Assembly: GCF_002014975.1 (NCBI RefSeq)
Contig: NZ_MUXV01000060.1
Location: 1 to 35,512 of the forward strand
DNA length: 35,512 nt
Origin: Moraxella bovis
GTDB taxonomy: Bacteria; Pseudomonadota; Gammaproteobacteria; Pseudomonadales; Moraxellaceae
Direction: 5' to 3'
The notes beneath the pieces were generated by a model that worked only from the letters and a program-made list of their open reading frames with translations, did not search any database and was not told the origin of the DNA. Shown one piece after another: positions 1 to 7,465 of this stretch (position 1 is the stretch's first letter; each line of letters starts with the position of its first letter). Position numbers and translations under genes: made by a program.

Positions 1-54
1 AGACTCGCCACAGGTGGTTATGGTGAAAAGTTGTCCTATTGTGTTGCCTGACAT
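1..54 (-). CDS. aroC: Chorismate synthase, N-terminal 18 codons only (partial)
   Basis: The minus strand reads an ATG at 54-52 followed by MSGNTIGQLFTITTCGES, the characteristic start of chorismate synthase, which makes chorismate from EPSP in the shikimate pathway. The rest lies beyond the left edge of the window. A strong Shine-Dalgarno (AAGGGGG) sits about 5 bases upstream of the ATG. prmB followed by aroC is a familiar gammaproteobacterial order, which supports both calls. Here a small SRA-domain gene is wedged between the two. Only the first codons are visible, so identity rests on this motif and on synteny. Confidence 0.85.
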   Translation of the reverse strand, partial: MSGNTIGQLFTITTCGES

Positions 55-63
55 ATTACCCCC

Positions 64-472
64 TTATGATTTAAAGCAAAGTGGAAAAATTACCACCTGC
101 CTTTCTTTATTGCTTTCATCACGCTGTTTTTCACAAAAAGGTTTACCTGCCAAAACAACCTCACCTTCATACTCATAAACATTTGGCATTGGGTTGTTAA
201 ACAAAAGCACTGCAACACCATTGGTTTTTGATTGTGCCAATGTTTTATTTTGACCAAAATTCACATCTTGGTCGCCCTTTAGCCCCATGCCTGTATAAAG
301 CAGCTTATCATCTTGCCATCTGTCTTGATAAACACTGTCTTTTTTATGAACCAAAATCAACACATTGTTTTTTTCGACTGCGGCGCATACCACTAGAATT
401 TGATACGCCGAATTTTTCCATCAATTGAGCGTTAGTAAATACCGTACCGATTTTTAGATTGGTTAAATCCAT
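64..472 (-). pseudogene. Stand-alone ScoMcrA-like SRA-domain protein, frameshifted in a run of seven A
   Basis: The ATG at 472-470 overlaps the prmB stop by one base (TAATG). It reads MDLTNLKIGTVFTNAQLMEK and onward to a GMRRSRK motif, then runs into a stop. The -1-shifted frame carries on without a gap as NNVLILVHKK, DDKLLYTGMGLKGDQ, NKTLAQS and ends at 64. Removing one A from the seven-A tract (seven T at 368-374 on the plus strand) restores a 135-residue protein. The GMRRS, YTGMGxxGDQ and NKTLAxS motifs resemble SRA domains of McrA-like enzymes that read modified cytosine or phosphorothioate DNA. No HNH nuclease follows, because aroC starts 10 bases after the stop. The shift could be a real null mutation, a phase-variable or slippage site, or a sequencing error. 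The GTG that opens the downstream frame at 393 has no convincing ribosome site. Confidence 0.7.
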
Positions 473-1602
473 TATCTCCCCTTCACCCTATCCACCTGCC
501 TTTTAAACTCATCACGATATTCCAAAAGCTCCTCGCAGGTAATAGCAAAAATCCCACTTCCGCCTTTTTGAAAGGTGAGCCAGTCAAACTGAATCTCAGG
601 ATAAGATTGGCGTAACGCCCATTCGCTGTCGCCCACTTCACACACCAAAAGCCCGTCTTTGGTCAGATAATCAGGAGCATGGTACAAGATTTGGTGTACC
701 AAGTCCAAACCGTCCTGCCCTGCCGCCAAGGCGTGTTCTGGCTCATGCAAAAACTCAGGTGGCAACTCCGCCATGACCGCAGCATCCACATAAGGCGGAT
801 TGGTTACAATCAGTTCGTACTGATTCTCGGCAGGGATTTTGGCAAACAAATCACTCTCAATGAGATTGACCTGATGAGATAATTCGTGATGTTCGACATT
901 CGTCCATGCCACTTCTAGGGCATCTTTATCAATATCCGCCCCGTCGACGTTGGCATCAGGGAAAGCTACCGCCAAAGCAATGGCAATACAGCCTGACCCT
1001 GTGCAAAGGTCTAAAATCCGCTCAGGCGGAGCCAGTTGCAACTCTTGTAAACCATGGGCAAAAAACTTGGCTTTGCTGGCATTATCCACATCAAAATACG
1101 GGTAGAAGTTTTGATTAATAAGCTCGGCAATGGGCGAGCGTGGAATAAGCACACGCTCGTCCACATAAAACGGCAAATTGCAAAAATACGCTAAGTTAAT
1201 GAGATACGATAAAGGCTTACGCTGAATAATCCGCTCGGACAATAGGTCAAGCACCGCCTGCTTTTCGCTATCAGTCAAACGACAATCCAAAATCTCAGGA
1301 TTTGCCCCCCAATCTAGGTTTAACGTATGCAGAACAATGGCAGAGCTTTCGGCAAATTCATCGGTCGTCCCCTGTGCCACCACCACGTCATATTCACGCA
1401 GTTTGCTTACACAAAAACGGATAAAATCCCGAATGGTACGCAAATTTCGTCCTGCTTCATCAAGCTGAATATGCAACTCGTCAATTTGGGTAGGGCTTAA
1501 TTTGCGATTGTCTAGCTCGTCTAAGTGTTCTAAGTTGTCTGGGCTGTCAAATTCTTGCTCGGCATTATCGCTAAACTGGTCATCTAAATGGGTGTCTGAC
1601 AT
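472..1602 (-). CDS. prmB: Ribosomal protein uL3 N5-glutamine methyltransferase PrmB
   Basis: This SAM-dependent methyltransferase of the PrmA/PrmB/HemK class modifies a glutamine of ribosomal protein L3. Visible motifs are the SAM-binding LDLCTGSGC (about residues 198-206), an acidic GADID, and the class-defining NPPY (268-271). At 376 residues it is longer than the roughly 310 of E. coli PrmB. The excess is mainly an acidic N-terminal tail (first ~35 residues, many D/E). The start is supported by AAGAGAA ahead of the ATG. It heads an operon with the SRA gene (TAATG overlap) and aroC. The prmB-aroC linkage separates it from its close relative PrmC. Confidence 0.9.
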   Translation of the reverse strand: MSDTHLDDQFSDNAEQEFDSPDNLEHLDELDNRKLSPTQIDELHIQLDEAGRNLRTIRDFIRFCVSKLREYDVVVAQGTTDEFAESSAIVLHTLNLDWGANPEILDCRLTDSEKQAVLDLLSERIIQRKPLSYLINLAYFCNLPFYVDERVLIPRSPIAELINQNFYPYFDVDNASKAKFFAHGLQELQLAPPERILDLCTGSGCIAIALAVAFPDANVDGADIDKDALEVAWTNVEHHELSHQVNLIESDLFAKIPAENQYELIVTNPPYVDAAVMAELPPEFLHEPEHALAAGQDGLDLVHQILYHAPDYLTKDGLLVCEVGDSEWALRQSYPEIQFDWLTFQKGGSGIFAITCEELLEYRDEFKRQVDRVKGR

Positions 1603-1754
1603 GATATTCTCTTAATCGCATAAAATTGCCATTATAAAGAAAAATCGCCCATTTTTAAACCGCTTTTTAAATGAGTCATTAAATTTGTGGTAAAAAATGG
1701 TTTTTTGGGGGAAACATTGATAAAATAGAAAATTTAAACCTTGTGTTAATTTGG

Positions 1755-1778
1755 TAGGAGCGAATCACATTCGCCCTA
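1755..1778. repeat. Short palindromic intergenic repeat of the GCGAAT...ATTCGC type
   Basis: The sequence GGAGCGAAT-CAC-ATTCGCCCT forms an imperfect hairpin in the divergent prmB/roxA intergenic region. Related palindromes occur at 5694-5713, 12337-12372 and 32379-32400, all outside genes. The family resemblance was judged by eye. Confidence 0.5.
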
Positions 1779-1860
1779 ATGATTTTGGATAATTTCAAAC
1801 ATACCAATGATTAACAACATCACATTTTAAAGATAACAGATTTATCAAAAAGAGACATCC

Positions 1861-3018
1861 ATGACCGACAAACTCCCCTTTTGCCTGCCTTCCGACATCA
1901 CGCCCGAGATTTTTTTGGCAGAATATTGGCAAAAAAAGCCTCTACTTATCAAAAACGGCTTGCCTGCCCTTGTGGGTATGTTTGAGCCGACAGACGTGCT
2001 TGATTTGGCGATAGAAGACGGCGTATCAGCACGGCTTATCACCCAAAAAGACGACAACCCAAAGGAGTGGACGCTCAAAAATTCGCCTTTGACCGAGCAA
2101 GATTTGCAAAACACCCCACGCCTATGGACAGTGCTGGTGCAAAACCTAGAACAGTGGTCGCCCGAGCTTGGCGAGCTGTGGCAAGCCTTTGATTTTATTC
2201 CAAAATGGCAACAAGACGACATCATGGTATCGGTCGCTGGGGCGGGTGGTTCGGTAGGCGAGCATTATGATGAATATGACGTGTTTTTGGCACAAGGGTA
2301 TGGCTCTCGCCGTTGGACGCTTGGCAAAATGTGCAGTAGCGACACGCCATTTATTGAAGGTCAGCCCATTCGCCTGCTTGACGACATGGGGCAGATTATT
2401 TTTGATGAAATCCTAGAAGCAGGGGACGTGCTGTATGTACCGCCACGCCGTAGCCATTATGGGGTCGCCCAAGACGACTGTTTGACGTTTAGCTTTGGGT
2501 TTCGCCGTCCCAACATGGTGCAAATCCTAGACGAAGTGGCAGATGTTGCCACAGGCGAACACGCCCTATTCTCTCCGCTTATCCTGCCCCAAGCCTTACA
2601 AAACAACGCTTATGAGCTGACAGACGAGAGTATTTCTACCATAAAAAATGAGCTTATCAATTTACTAAATTCTGACAAAGGCAACGCCATTTTAACCCAA
2701 GCGTTGAGTGAATTGGTTAGCAAACGCCAATATGATTTGATTGCCTTTGATGACGAACTTGCCCCTGATGAACTGGCTGAACGCTTACAAAATGGCGAAT
2801 GCCTGATGATAAATCCTGCCTGCCGATTTGTCCGACAAAATGACGATTGGTACATCAATGGCGAATGCGTGTGTTTTAATGATGAAGAGCTGGCACTCAT
2901 TAACCGCTTTACCAATCATGACGTGATTGCGTTTGATGACTTATCTTGTGATTTGGATAACGACTTATTGGCAAGTTGTGCAAATTGGCTCAATGATAAT
3001 TGGCTGATTTTGATTTAA
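1861..3018 (+). CDS. roxA: Ribosomal protein uL16 arginine 3-hydroxylase (JmjC/cupin oxygenase)
   Basis: RoxA (YcfD) is an Fe(II)/2-oxoglutarate oxygenase that hydroxylates an arginine of ribosomal protein L16. The iron-binding triad is visible: H135 and D137 in GEHYDEYDVF, and H199 in PPRRSHYGVA, on a double-stranded beta-helix framework (SVAGAGGSVG, RRWTLG, GDVLYVPP). The 385-residue length and the C-terminal extension fit the family. It has its own transcription unit, divergent from prmB, and is followed by a terminator hairpin. Confidence in the fold and family is high. Confidence 0.92.
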   Translation: MTDKLPFCLPSDITPEIFLAEYWQKKPLLIKNGLPALVGMFEPTDVLDLAIEDGVSARLITQKDDNPKEWTLKNSPLTEQDLQNTPRLWTVLVQNLEQWSPELGELWQAFDFIPKWQQDDIMVSVAGAGGSVGEHYDEYDVFLAQGYGSRRWTLGKMCSSDTPFIEGQPIRLLDDMGQIIFDEILEAGDVLYVPPRRSHYGVAQDDCLTFSFGFRRPNMVQILDEVADVATGEHALFSPLILPQALQNNAYELTDESISTIKNELINLLNSDKGNAILTQALSELVSKRQYDLIAFDDELAPDELAERLQNGECLMINPACRFVRQNDDWYINGECVCFNDEELALINRFTNHDVIAFDDLSCDLDNDLLASCANWLNDNWLILI

Positions 3019-3025
3019 TTCATTT

Positions 3026-3053
3026 AAATGCCAAGCAACAAACTTGGCATTTT
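3026..3053 (+). terminator. Hairpin terminator after roxA
   Basis: A perfect 10-bp inverted repeat (AAATGCCAAG / CTTGGCATTT) with a 7-base loop lies 8 bases after the roxA stop. The T tract is short, and the A-rich other side means it may act in both directions. Confidence 0.6.
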
Positions 3054-3150
3054 CTACCGCCAACACCCAACCACACCTACCCCCAAAAGAGCATAGCCAA
3101 AACCCCCGTTTTCTGCTATAATCGCCAATTTTAAATGATTTGATAGCTCA

Positions 3151-4521
3151 ATGACCGACAAAAAGCCCCTAGATACCGTAAAAACGTCCACCCTTTCTCG
3201 CCAGTTAAGCATTGCCAAAACTTCCCTAAACATCGGCAAAAACTGGGCGAAAAGTGGCGTTACGGGGCTTTTTTTATCCAAAGAACAGCGGGAACTCCAA
3301 AAACACACGCTCATGCAAGAGCAGGCGGATTATTTGGTGGCAGAGCTTGGCAAATTAAAGGGGTCAGTTGTCAAAGTCGGGCAAATGCTGGCGTTATATG
3401 GCGAGCATATGCTCCCTCGTGAAGTTGTCAATGCCCTGCACTCCCTAGACGCTCAGACCGCCCCACTGGCGTGGCACATCATCTATCAGACGATACGGGC
3501 GGAGCTGGGTGAGCGGATTGATGATTTTGAGATTGAGCGGACACCCATTGGCACGGCAAGCCTTGCCCAAGTCCACAAAGCCACGCACAAATATTCAGGA
3601 CGAGAAGTTGTCCTAAAAGTCCAATACCCCAATGTCGCCCAAGCCATTGATTCGGATTTGTCGTTATTTAAACATTTATTAAAGGTTACCAACGCCGTCC
3701 CCCAAACCAAAGCCCTAGATGACTGGTTTGGCGAGATTAGGCAGTTATTACATCGGGAAGTGGATTATGTCATGGAAGCAAACACCACCAAGCGATTTGC
3801 CGATTATCTCAAAGGCGATGAGCGGTATATCGTACCGACCATTTATGATAATTATTCCACGCCCCGCCTGATTTGCATGAGCTATGAAGCAGGCATTCAT
3901 TTAAATGACCCTGCCCTACAATCATTAAATCAAACACGCCGTAATCACTTAGGGCAATCTGCCATTGACATTGTCATACGAGAGATTTTTGAATGGGGCG
4001 AGATGCAAACCGACCCCAATTTTGGCAATTATTTGGTCAGACTTGATGATGTTACCGAACAAGACAAATTGATACTCCTCGATTTTGGGGCGATTAAACA
4101 ATTTGATGACAAATTATTAACCATTGCCAAAAATCTACTCATCGCAGGTCATTATCAAGACAAAACGATGATGAAAAATGCGATGACTGGCTATGATTTT
4201 TTTGATAAATTAACGGGCAAACCCCAAGATAATGTGGCGGACGTGCTAATGATGGCGTGCGAGCCATTTGCCGACAGCGATACCGCAGACAGCGAATATC
4301 TCGATGATGACAAATACATCTGGGCAAAAAGCGACCTATATCAGCGTGTCATGACCACCGCCAAATCAGGCATGCAGTCGCTAGAATTTAGCCTACCACC
4401 CAAAGAGCTGATGTTCATCAGTCGCAAATTTATCGGGGCATACGCTCTGCTCTCGGCATTGGACAGCCGTACGGATGCTGATAGATTGGTAAAACGCCAC
4501 ATCGCAAAAAACGCTCAATGA
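3151..4521 (+). CDS. ABC1/AarF/UbiB-family kinase-like protein
   Basis: This 456-residue atypical kinase belongs to the family of UbiB and ADCK/COQ8, which supports isoprenoid quinone or lipid metabolism. Family marks in order are KVGQ (75-78, the KxGQ nucleotide-selectivity motif), the alanine-rich loop around TPIGTASLAQVHKA (131-144), K156 in VVLKVQYPNV, the catalytic-loop D288 with N293 in QTDPNFGN, and DFG at 311-313. There is no C-terminal pair of membrane helices of the UbiB type, so it is more likely an accessory ABC1 member than UbiB itself. The exact substrate cannot be told from sequence. It converges on the LysR gene, with a shared terminator overlapping its stop. Confidence 0.85.
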   Translation: MTDKKPLDTVKTSTLSRQLSIAKTSLNIGKNWAKSGVTGLFLSKEQRELQKHTLMQEQADYLVAELGKLKGSVVKVGQMLALYGEHMLPREVVNALHSLDAQTAPLAWHIIYQTIRAELGERIDDFEIERTPIGTASLAQVHKATHKYSGREVVLKVQYPNVAQAIDSDLSLFKHLLKVTNAVPQTKALDDWFGEIRQLLHREVDYVMEANTTKRFADYLKGDERYIVPTIYDNYSTPRLICMSYEAGIHLNDPALQSLNQTRRNHLGQSAIDIVIREIFEWGEMQTDPNFGNYLVRLDDVTEQDKLILLDFGAIKQFDDKLLTIAKNLLIAGHYQDKTMMKNAMTGYDFFDKLTGKPQDNVADVLMMACEPFADSDTADSEYLDDDKYIWAKSDLYQRVMTTAKSGMQSLEFSLPPKELMFISRKFIGAYALLSALDSRTDADRLVKRHIAKNAQ

Positions 4522-4538
4522 TGAGCGTTTTATTTTTT
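4508..4538. terminator. Bidirectional terminator between the ABC1 gene and the LysR gene
   Basis: The stem AAAACGCTCA / TGAGCGTTTT with loop ATGA is followed by TATTTTTT on the plus strand. It overlaps the last codons of the ABC1-family gene and ends at the 3' end of the convergent lysR gene. The A-rich left side gives a T tract on the minus strand too. Confidence 0.7.
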
Positions 4539-5424
4539 ATTCAAGATTAGCAAAATACTTTACCAAAATATCCAAACAGCGTTGCACTTTGATGGGCTGA
4601 AATTCTTTATCGGGCAGTCTTGCCACCAATGCCAAGGGCGGTAGTTCATGCCCTGCCAGCACGTTTTTAAGCTCGTCACTTTGGATGAATGGCTTAGCGT
4701 CCAAAACATTAACCTTGATGATGCCTTGGTGCGACATGGCAAGTTTTAGGGCGATTTTAGAGCTGTTAGTACTAAGGCGACTTTTTATGGCGACCGTCTC
4801 ACCTGTAGCGAAGGTTATCGTGCGATTGCCGTCTAACAAAATAAAATCCTGCTCAGCCAAATCATCAATGCTGTGGATGGGTGCATGCCTATCCAGATAG
4901 TCGCCCGATGCCAATAATAACTGTGGCACATAAGTCAGTAACACATCATTTTTATCATGTTCACTTACTTCTTTGGCATCGACGAAACCCACGCAGATGT
5001 CCACACGGTCATGAGTCATGTCAAGCTCTTCCCCGCGCACCATAAAGTGTAGCGACAAAGATTCATTTTGCACCAACCAATCCGCCAAAGCAGGCATAAG
5101 ATATTGGCAAGCCACCTGTGGTGTGGTCGCAATGGTTAGGTTGCCCATGACGTTATCACGCAAACGGCTTGCCTGATGCCAACCCATCTCGGCTGCCATT
5201 ACCATTTTTAAGGCTGACTGGTAAAATAACTCGCCCACTTCGGTAAGACTAACTCTGCGTGTCGAGCGTTGCAATAACACCGCCCCAAGCTCGTTTTCCA
5301 ATGAGCGAATCTGTTGGCTAACTGCACTTGTGGTAATATTTAGTTCTTTAGCGGCACCACTAAATGAACCATGCCTAACGACTGCCACAAAAACCGCCAT
5401 CGCTCGCAAATTATCCAACAACAT
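4537..5424 (-). CDS. LysR-family transcriptional regulator
   Basis: This 295-residue LTTR of the CrgA-like subgroup has an N-terminal winged helix-turn-helix (GSFSGAAKELNITTSAVSQQ, residues 19-38, then IRSLENELG) and a type-2 periplasmic-binding-protein-like effector domain. The ATG at 5424 is preceded by a G-rich ribosome site (AGGGGG). No gene is divergent within 900 bp: upstream lies an AT-rich gene-free region, so the usual adjacent target is missing and the regulon cannot be inferred. It converges on the ABC1-family gene. Confidence 0.88.
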   Translation of the reverse strand: MLLDNLRAMAVFVAVVRHGSFSGAAKELNITTSAVSQQIRSLENELGAVLLQRSTRRVSLTEVGELFYQSALKMVMAAEMGWHQASRLRDNVMGNLTIATTPQVACQYLMPALADWLVQNESLSLHFMVRGEELDMTHDRVDICVGFVDAKEVSEHDKNDVLLTYVPQLLLASGDYLDRHAPIHSIDDLAEQDFILLDGNRTITFATGETVAIKSRLSTNSSKIALKLAMSHQGIIKVNVLDAKPFIQSDELKNVLAGHELPPLALVARLPDKEFQPIKVQRCLDILVKYFANLE

Positions 5425-6130
5425 CTTAGCCCCCTATCTACCGATTCATGCAGATTATTACCTGTATTAATTATTTGTCTGACAAACCTGTAAAACAAGA
5501 GCGAAACTAAATGTTCAATCAGACCCTTTAGCAGCCTTTGCAAACACCTGTTAATATTCGACTAATTACTTTTTAATAGGCAAATAATTAGCTGGCAAGC
5601 TGGCAAGTATTATAACAAATAATTTTTATAAGTCAAATATTTATCTAAAATAATACCCCATTCTCAACTTTGTATAAGTAATTGATTTATCAAGGGCAAA
5701 TTGCAATTCGCCCCCCCACAACCCGAAAATAATCATCAAAAAATCAATAAGTTGTAATTTTAAGTTGAGATTGAAGTAAAATAATATTATTTTTTAAAAA
5801 AATTTTTATTAATCATATTTATAAAAAACCAACAAAAAAAACAATAAATAATCATAAAAATTTTAAAAATAATTTATAAAAATAACAATAATATTTGTAG
5901 AATATAAATTCAAGTCATTGAAAATAAGAGAATTATTTTATTTTTCGAATAAAAGTTATTTTAAAATAGTATTTTTTTTGATAAAAAATATTTCTAGATT
6001 AATTTTTGAAAATGACATATAATAGCGAAATTAATTTTTGTCATTTTTATAAAAATTATCATATAAAAACAAATAAAAATAATTATTATTTTATATTATA
6101 ATTAGATAATTATTCTATTAATTTTATATC
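5425..6130. other. Gene-free, extremely AT-rich intergenic stretch
   Basis: About 700 bases have no plausible coding frame. The part from about 5740 to 6130 is almost entirely A and T by eye, far below the GC of its neighbours. It holds the lysR upstream region on its left, a short palindrome at 5694-5713, and ends at the 204-bp repeat. I see no tRNA, DnaA-box cluster or recognisable pseudogene in it. Confidence 0.8.
5694..5713. repeat. Short palindromic repeat (GGGCAAATT-GC-AATTCGCCC)
   Basis: An imperfect inverted repeat with 9-base arms lies in the lysR upstream region. It resembles the GCGAAT/ATTCGC elements at 1755 and 32379. A short run of seven C adjoins it. Confidence 0.45.
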
Positions 6131-6334
6131 AGGGCGTATTGAACCTTTATAACACAATTTAAAATATAGAAATGTTTTAGAAATAAAACAATGTTTTTGC
6201 ACGAAAAATGGCTAAATCTTGTTTTTCATAATAAAAGCTCGTTTGATAGAATGACTACCAAACCTCACTTTTTCCTTGAAAAATATGCGATTTTTCTCAT
6301 TTTTCATTGCAAATACAAAAGTTCAATACGCCCT
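6131..6334. repeat. Structured ~204-bp repeat, copy 1, with 14-bp terminal inverted repeats
   Basis: The element is bounded by perfect inverted ends, AGGGCGTATTGAAC (6131-6144) and GTTCAATACGCCCT (6321-6334). Its right half is closely matched at 20240-20446 in the same orientation. Shared blocks include GAAAAATGGCTAAATCTTGT, TTGATAGAATGACTA and GCGATTTTTCTCATTTTTCA. A central hairpin (arms around AATGA) is kept in both copies. It starts 30 bases past the 3' end of lysO, so it could be transcribed as a 3' element. No coding frame and no clear target duplication were seen. It is MITE-like or a structured repeat; a non-coding RNA is an alternative. Confidence 0.75.
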
Positions 6335-6363
6335 AATAATTTTTTAATAAACCTTAAAAACAT

Positions 6364-7308
6364 CTAAGAAAAACTGGCAAAAAACACCATTAAAACAGGT
6401 GAGATAAGATTGGTAATAAAACCAAAGCTGATGACTAGCGGAATGATAGAAGCCCCACCCGCCTGCGTGAGTGTTGGCAGAGTAAAGTCAAGGCTGGTCA
6501 CACCCCCAAGCCCTATCGCTGCCGATGATGAATGTCGCATGACCCATGGGATAAAGATGAGTGCCAGCACTTCTCGCCCTAGGTCGTTTAGCAGTGCCAC
6601 ACTGCCCCACACCGCCCCATAAGCGTCCGTCATTATCGTGCCTGAGAGCGAGTACCAACCAAAACTCGATGACAACGCCAAGCCCTGAGCGACTGACACG
6701 TCATCAAAAAGCAGGGCAAAAAGGACACCTGAGAGCAGTGTTACCCCCACAAAGATCGAGCTGATTTGCAAGCCCCGCTTATTTAGCAGTGCTTGTTTGA
6801 GACTGACACCTGAACCTTTGAGTGAAATACCCACCAAAAACAACAGTAGCATGAGTAGCACCGTCGTGGTCTTCTCTGGCGGGTGCCACGTGGCAGGTAA
6901 AAACTTAGCAATAATAAAGCCCATCGCCAGACACAGGATTTGGGTCAGACTGCCGTGAATGCTGACATTAGGCTTGGCAGTCGGGCTTTGCTGTGAGCGA
7001 TACTGACAAGGCGATATACGGTCAAAAACCACCAAAGCCATCAACCCTGAGCCGATGGTTAGCACCATAAGTACCGACAGATACAGGGCGATATTGGCAA
7101 GTTTATGCTGTAAATCATCAACCAGTCCTAGCTCCATGCCAATCACCATCAAGATGATGAACACCAGATAATTAAGCCCACGCTCCGCCAAATGCGTGCT
7201 TTTTTTGCTGTTTGGCAGGGCAAAACCAACAAACATCGGGGTTAGGATAAGCAGAAGTGTGATGATACCTTGCATGGCGTGACGGCTGGTGAATGATTTT
7301 TGAAACAT
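6364..7308 (-). CDS. lysO: Lysine exporter LysO family membrane protein
   Basis: This inner-membrane exporter of the LysO (YbjE) family exports lysine and related toxic analogues. It has about eight hydrophobic segments and the family signature SSFGWYSLSG followed by the GGVTSLDFTLP loop. The longest frame begins at 7308 (314 residues). An internal ATG at 7275 (MQGIITLLLIL) aligns better with the E. coli start and would give 303 residues. Neither has a good Shine-Dalgarno. The strong promoter at 7326-7353 would put the transcript start about ten bases before 7308, so the 7308 start would be almost leaderless. No other gene shares the transcript. Confidence 0.88.
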   Translation of the reverse strand: MFQKSFTSRHAMQGIITLLLILTPMFVGFALPNSKKSTHLAERGLNYLVFIILMVIGMELGLVDDLQHKLANIALYLSVLMVLTIGSGLMALVVFDRISPCQYRSQQSPTAKPNVSIHGSLTQILCLAMGFIIAKFLPATWHPPEKTTTVLLMLLLFLVGISLKGSGVSLKQALLNKRGLQISSIFVGVTLLSGVLFALLFDDVSVAQGLALSSSFGWYSLSGTIMTDAYGAVWGSVALLNDLGREVLALIFIPWVMRHSSSAAIGLGGVTSLDFTLPTLTQAGGASIIPLVISFGFITNLISPVLMVFFASFS

Positions 7309-7325
7309 CAGAGAGTGAGCGTAAG

Positions 7326-7353
7326 ATTATAGCATTTTTTGACAAATAGACAA
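7326..7353 (-). promoter_or_regulatory. Sigma-70 promoter for lysO with extended -10
   Basis: On the minus strand TTGTCT (7353-7348), a 16-base spacer and TATAAT (7331-7326), preceded by TGC (extended -10), lie just upstream of lysO. The predicted transcript start is near 7319, giving a very short leader. Confidence 0.6.
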
Positions 7354-7417
7354 GATTTTGATTAAAATTTATTCAAAATGAATGATTTACGTCCAACCGA
7401 AGTCCAAACCATTTAAT

Positions 7418-7446
7418 CAAAAAGGACAGCCAAAACCGTCCTTGTG
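7418..7446 (-). terminator. Terminator after the YpfJ-type metallopeptidase gene
   Basis: The minus strand reads AAGGAC, a 10-base loop, GTCCTT and then TTT. It lies 20 bases past the stop at 7466 and separates that gene from lysO. Confidence 0.6.
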
Positions 7447-7465
7447 TATTTTACAAGTCAAGCAC

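Noticed and set aside
5740..6130. Replication origin in the AT-rich desert
   Set aside because: No cluster of DnaA boxes and no dnaA, dnaN, gidA or parAB genes nearby.
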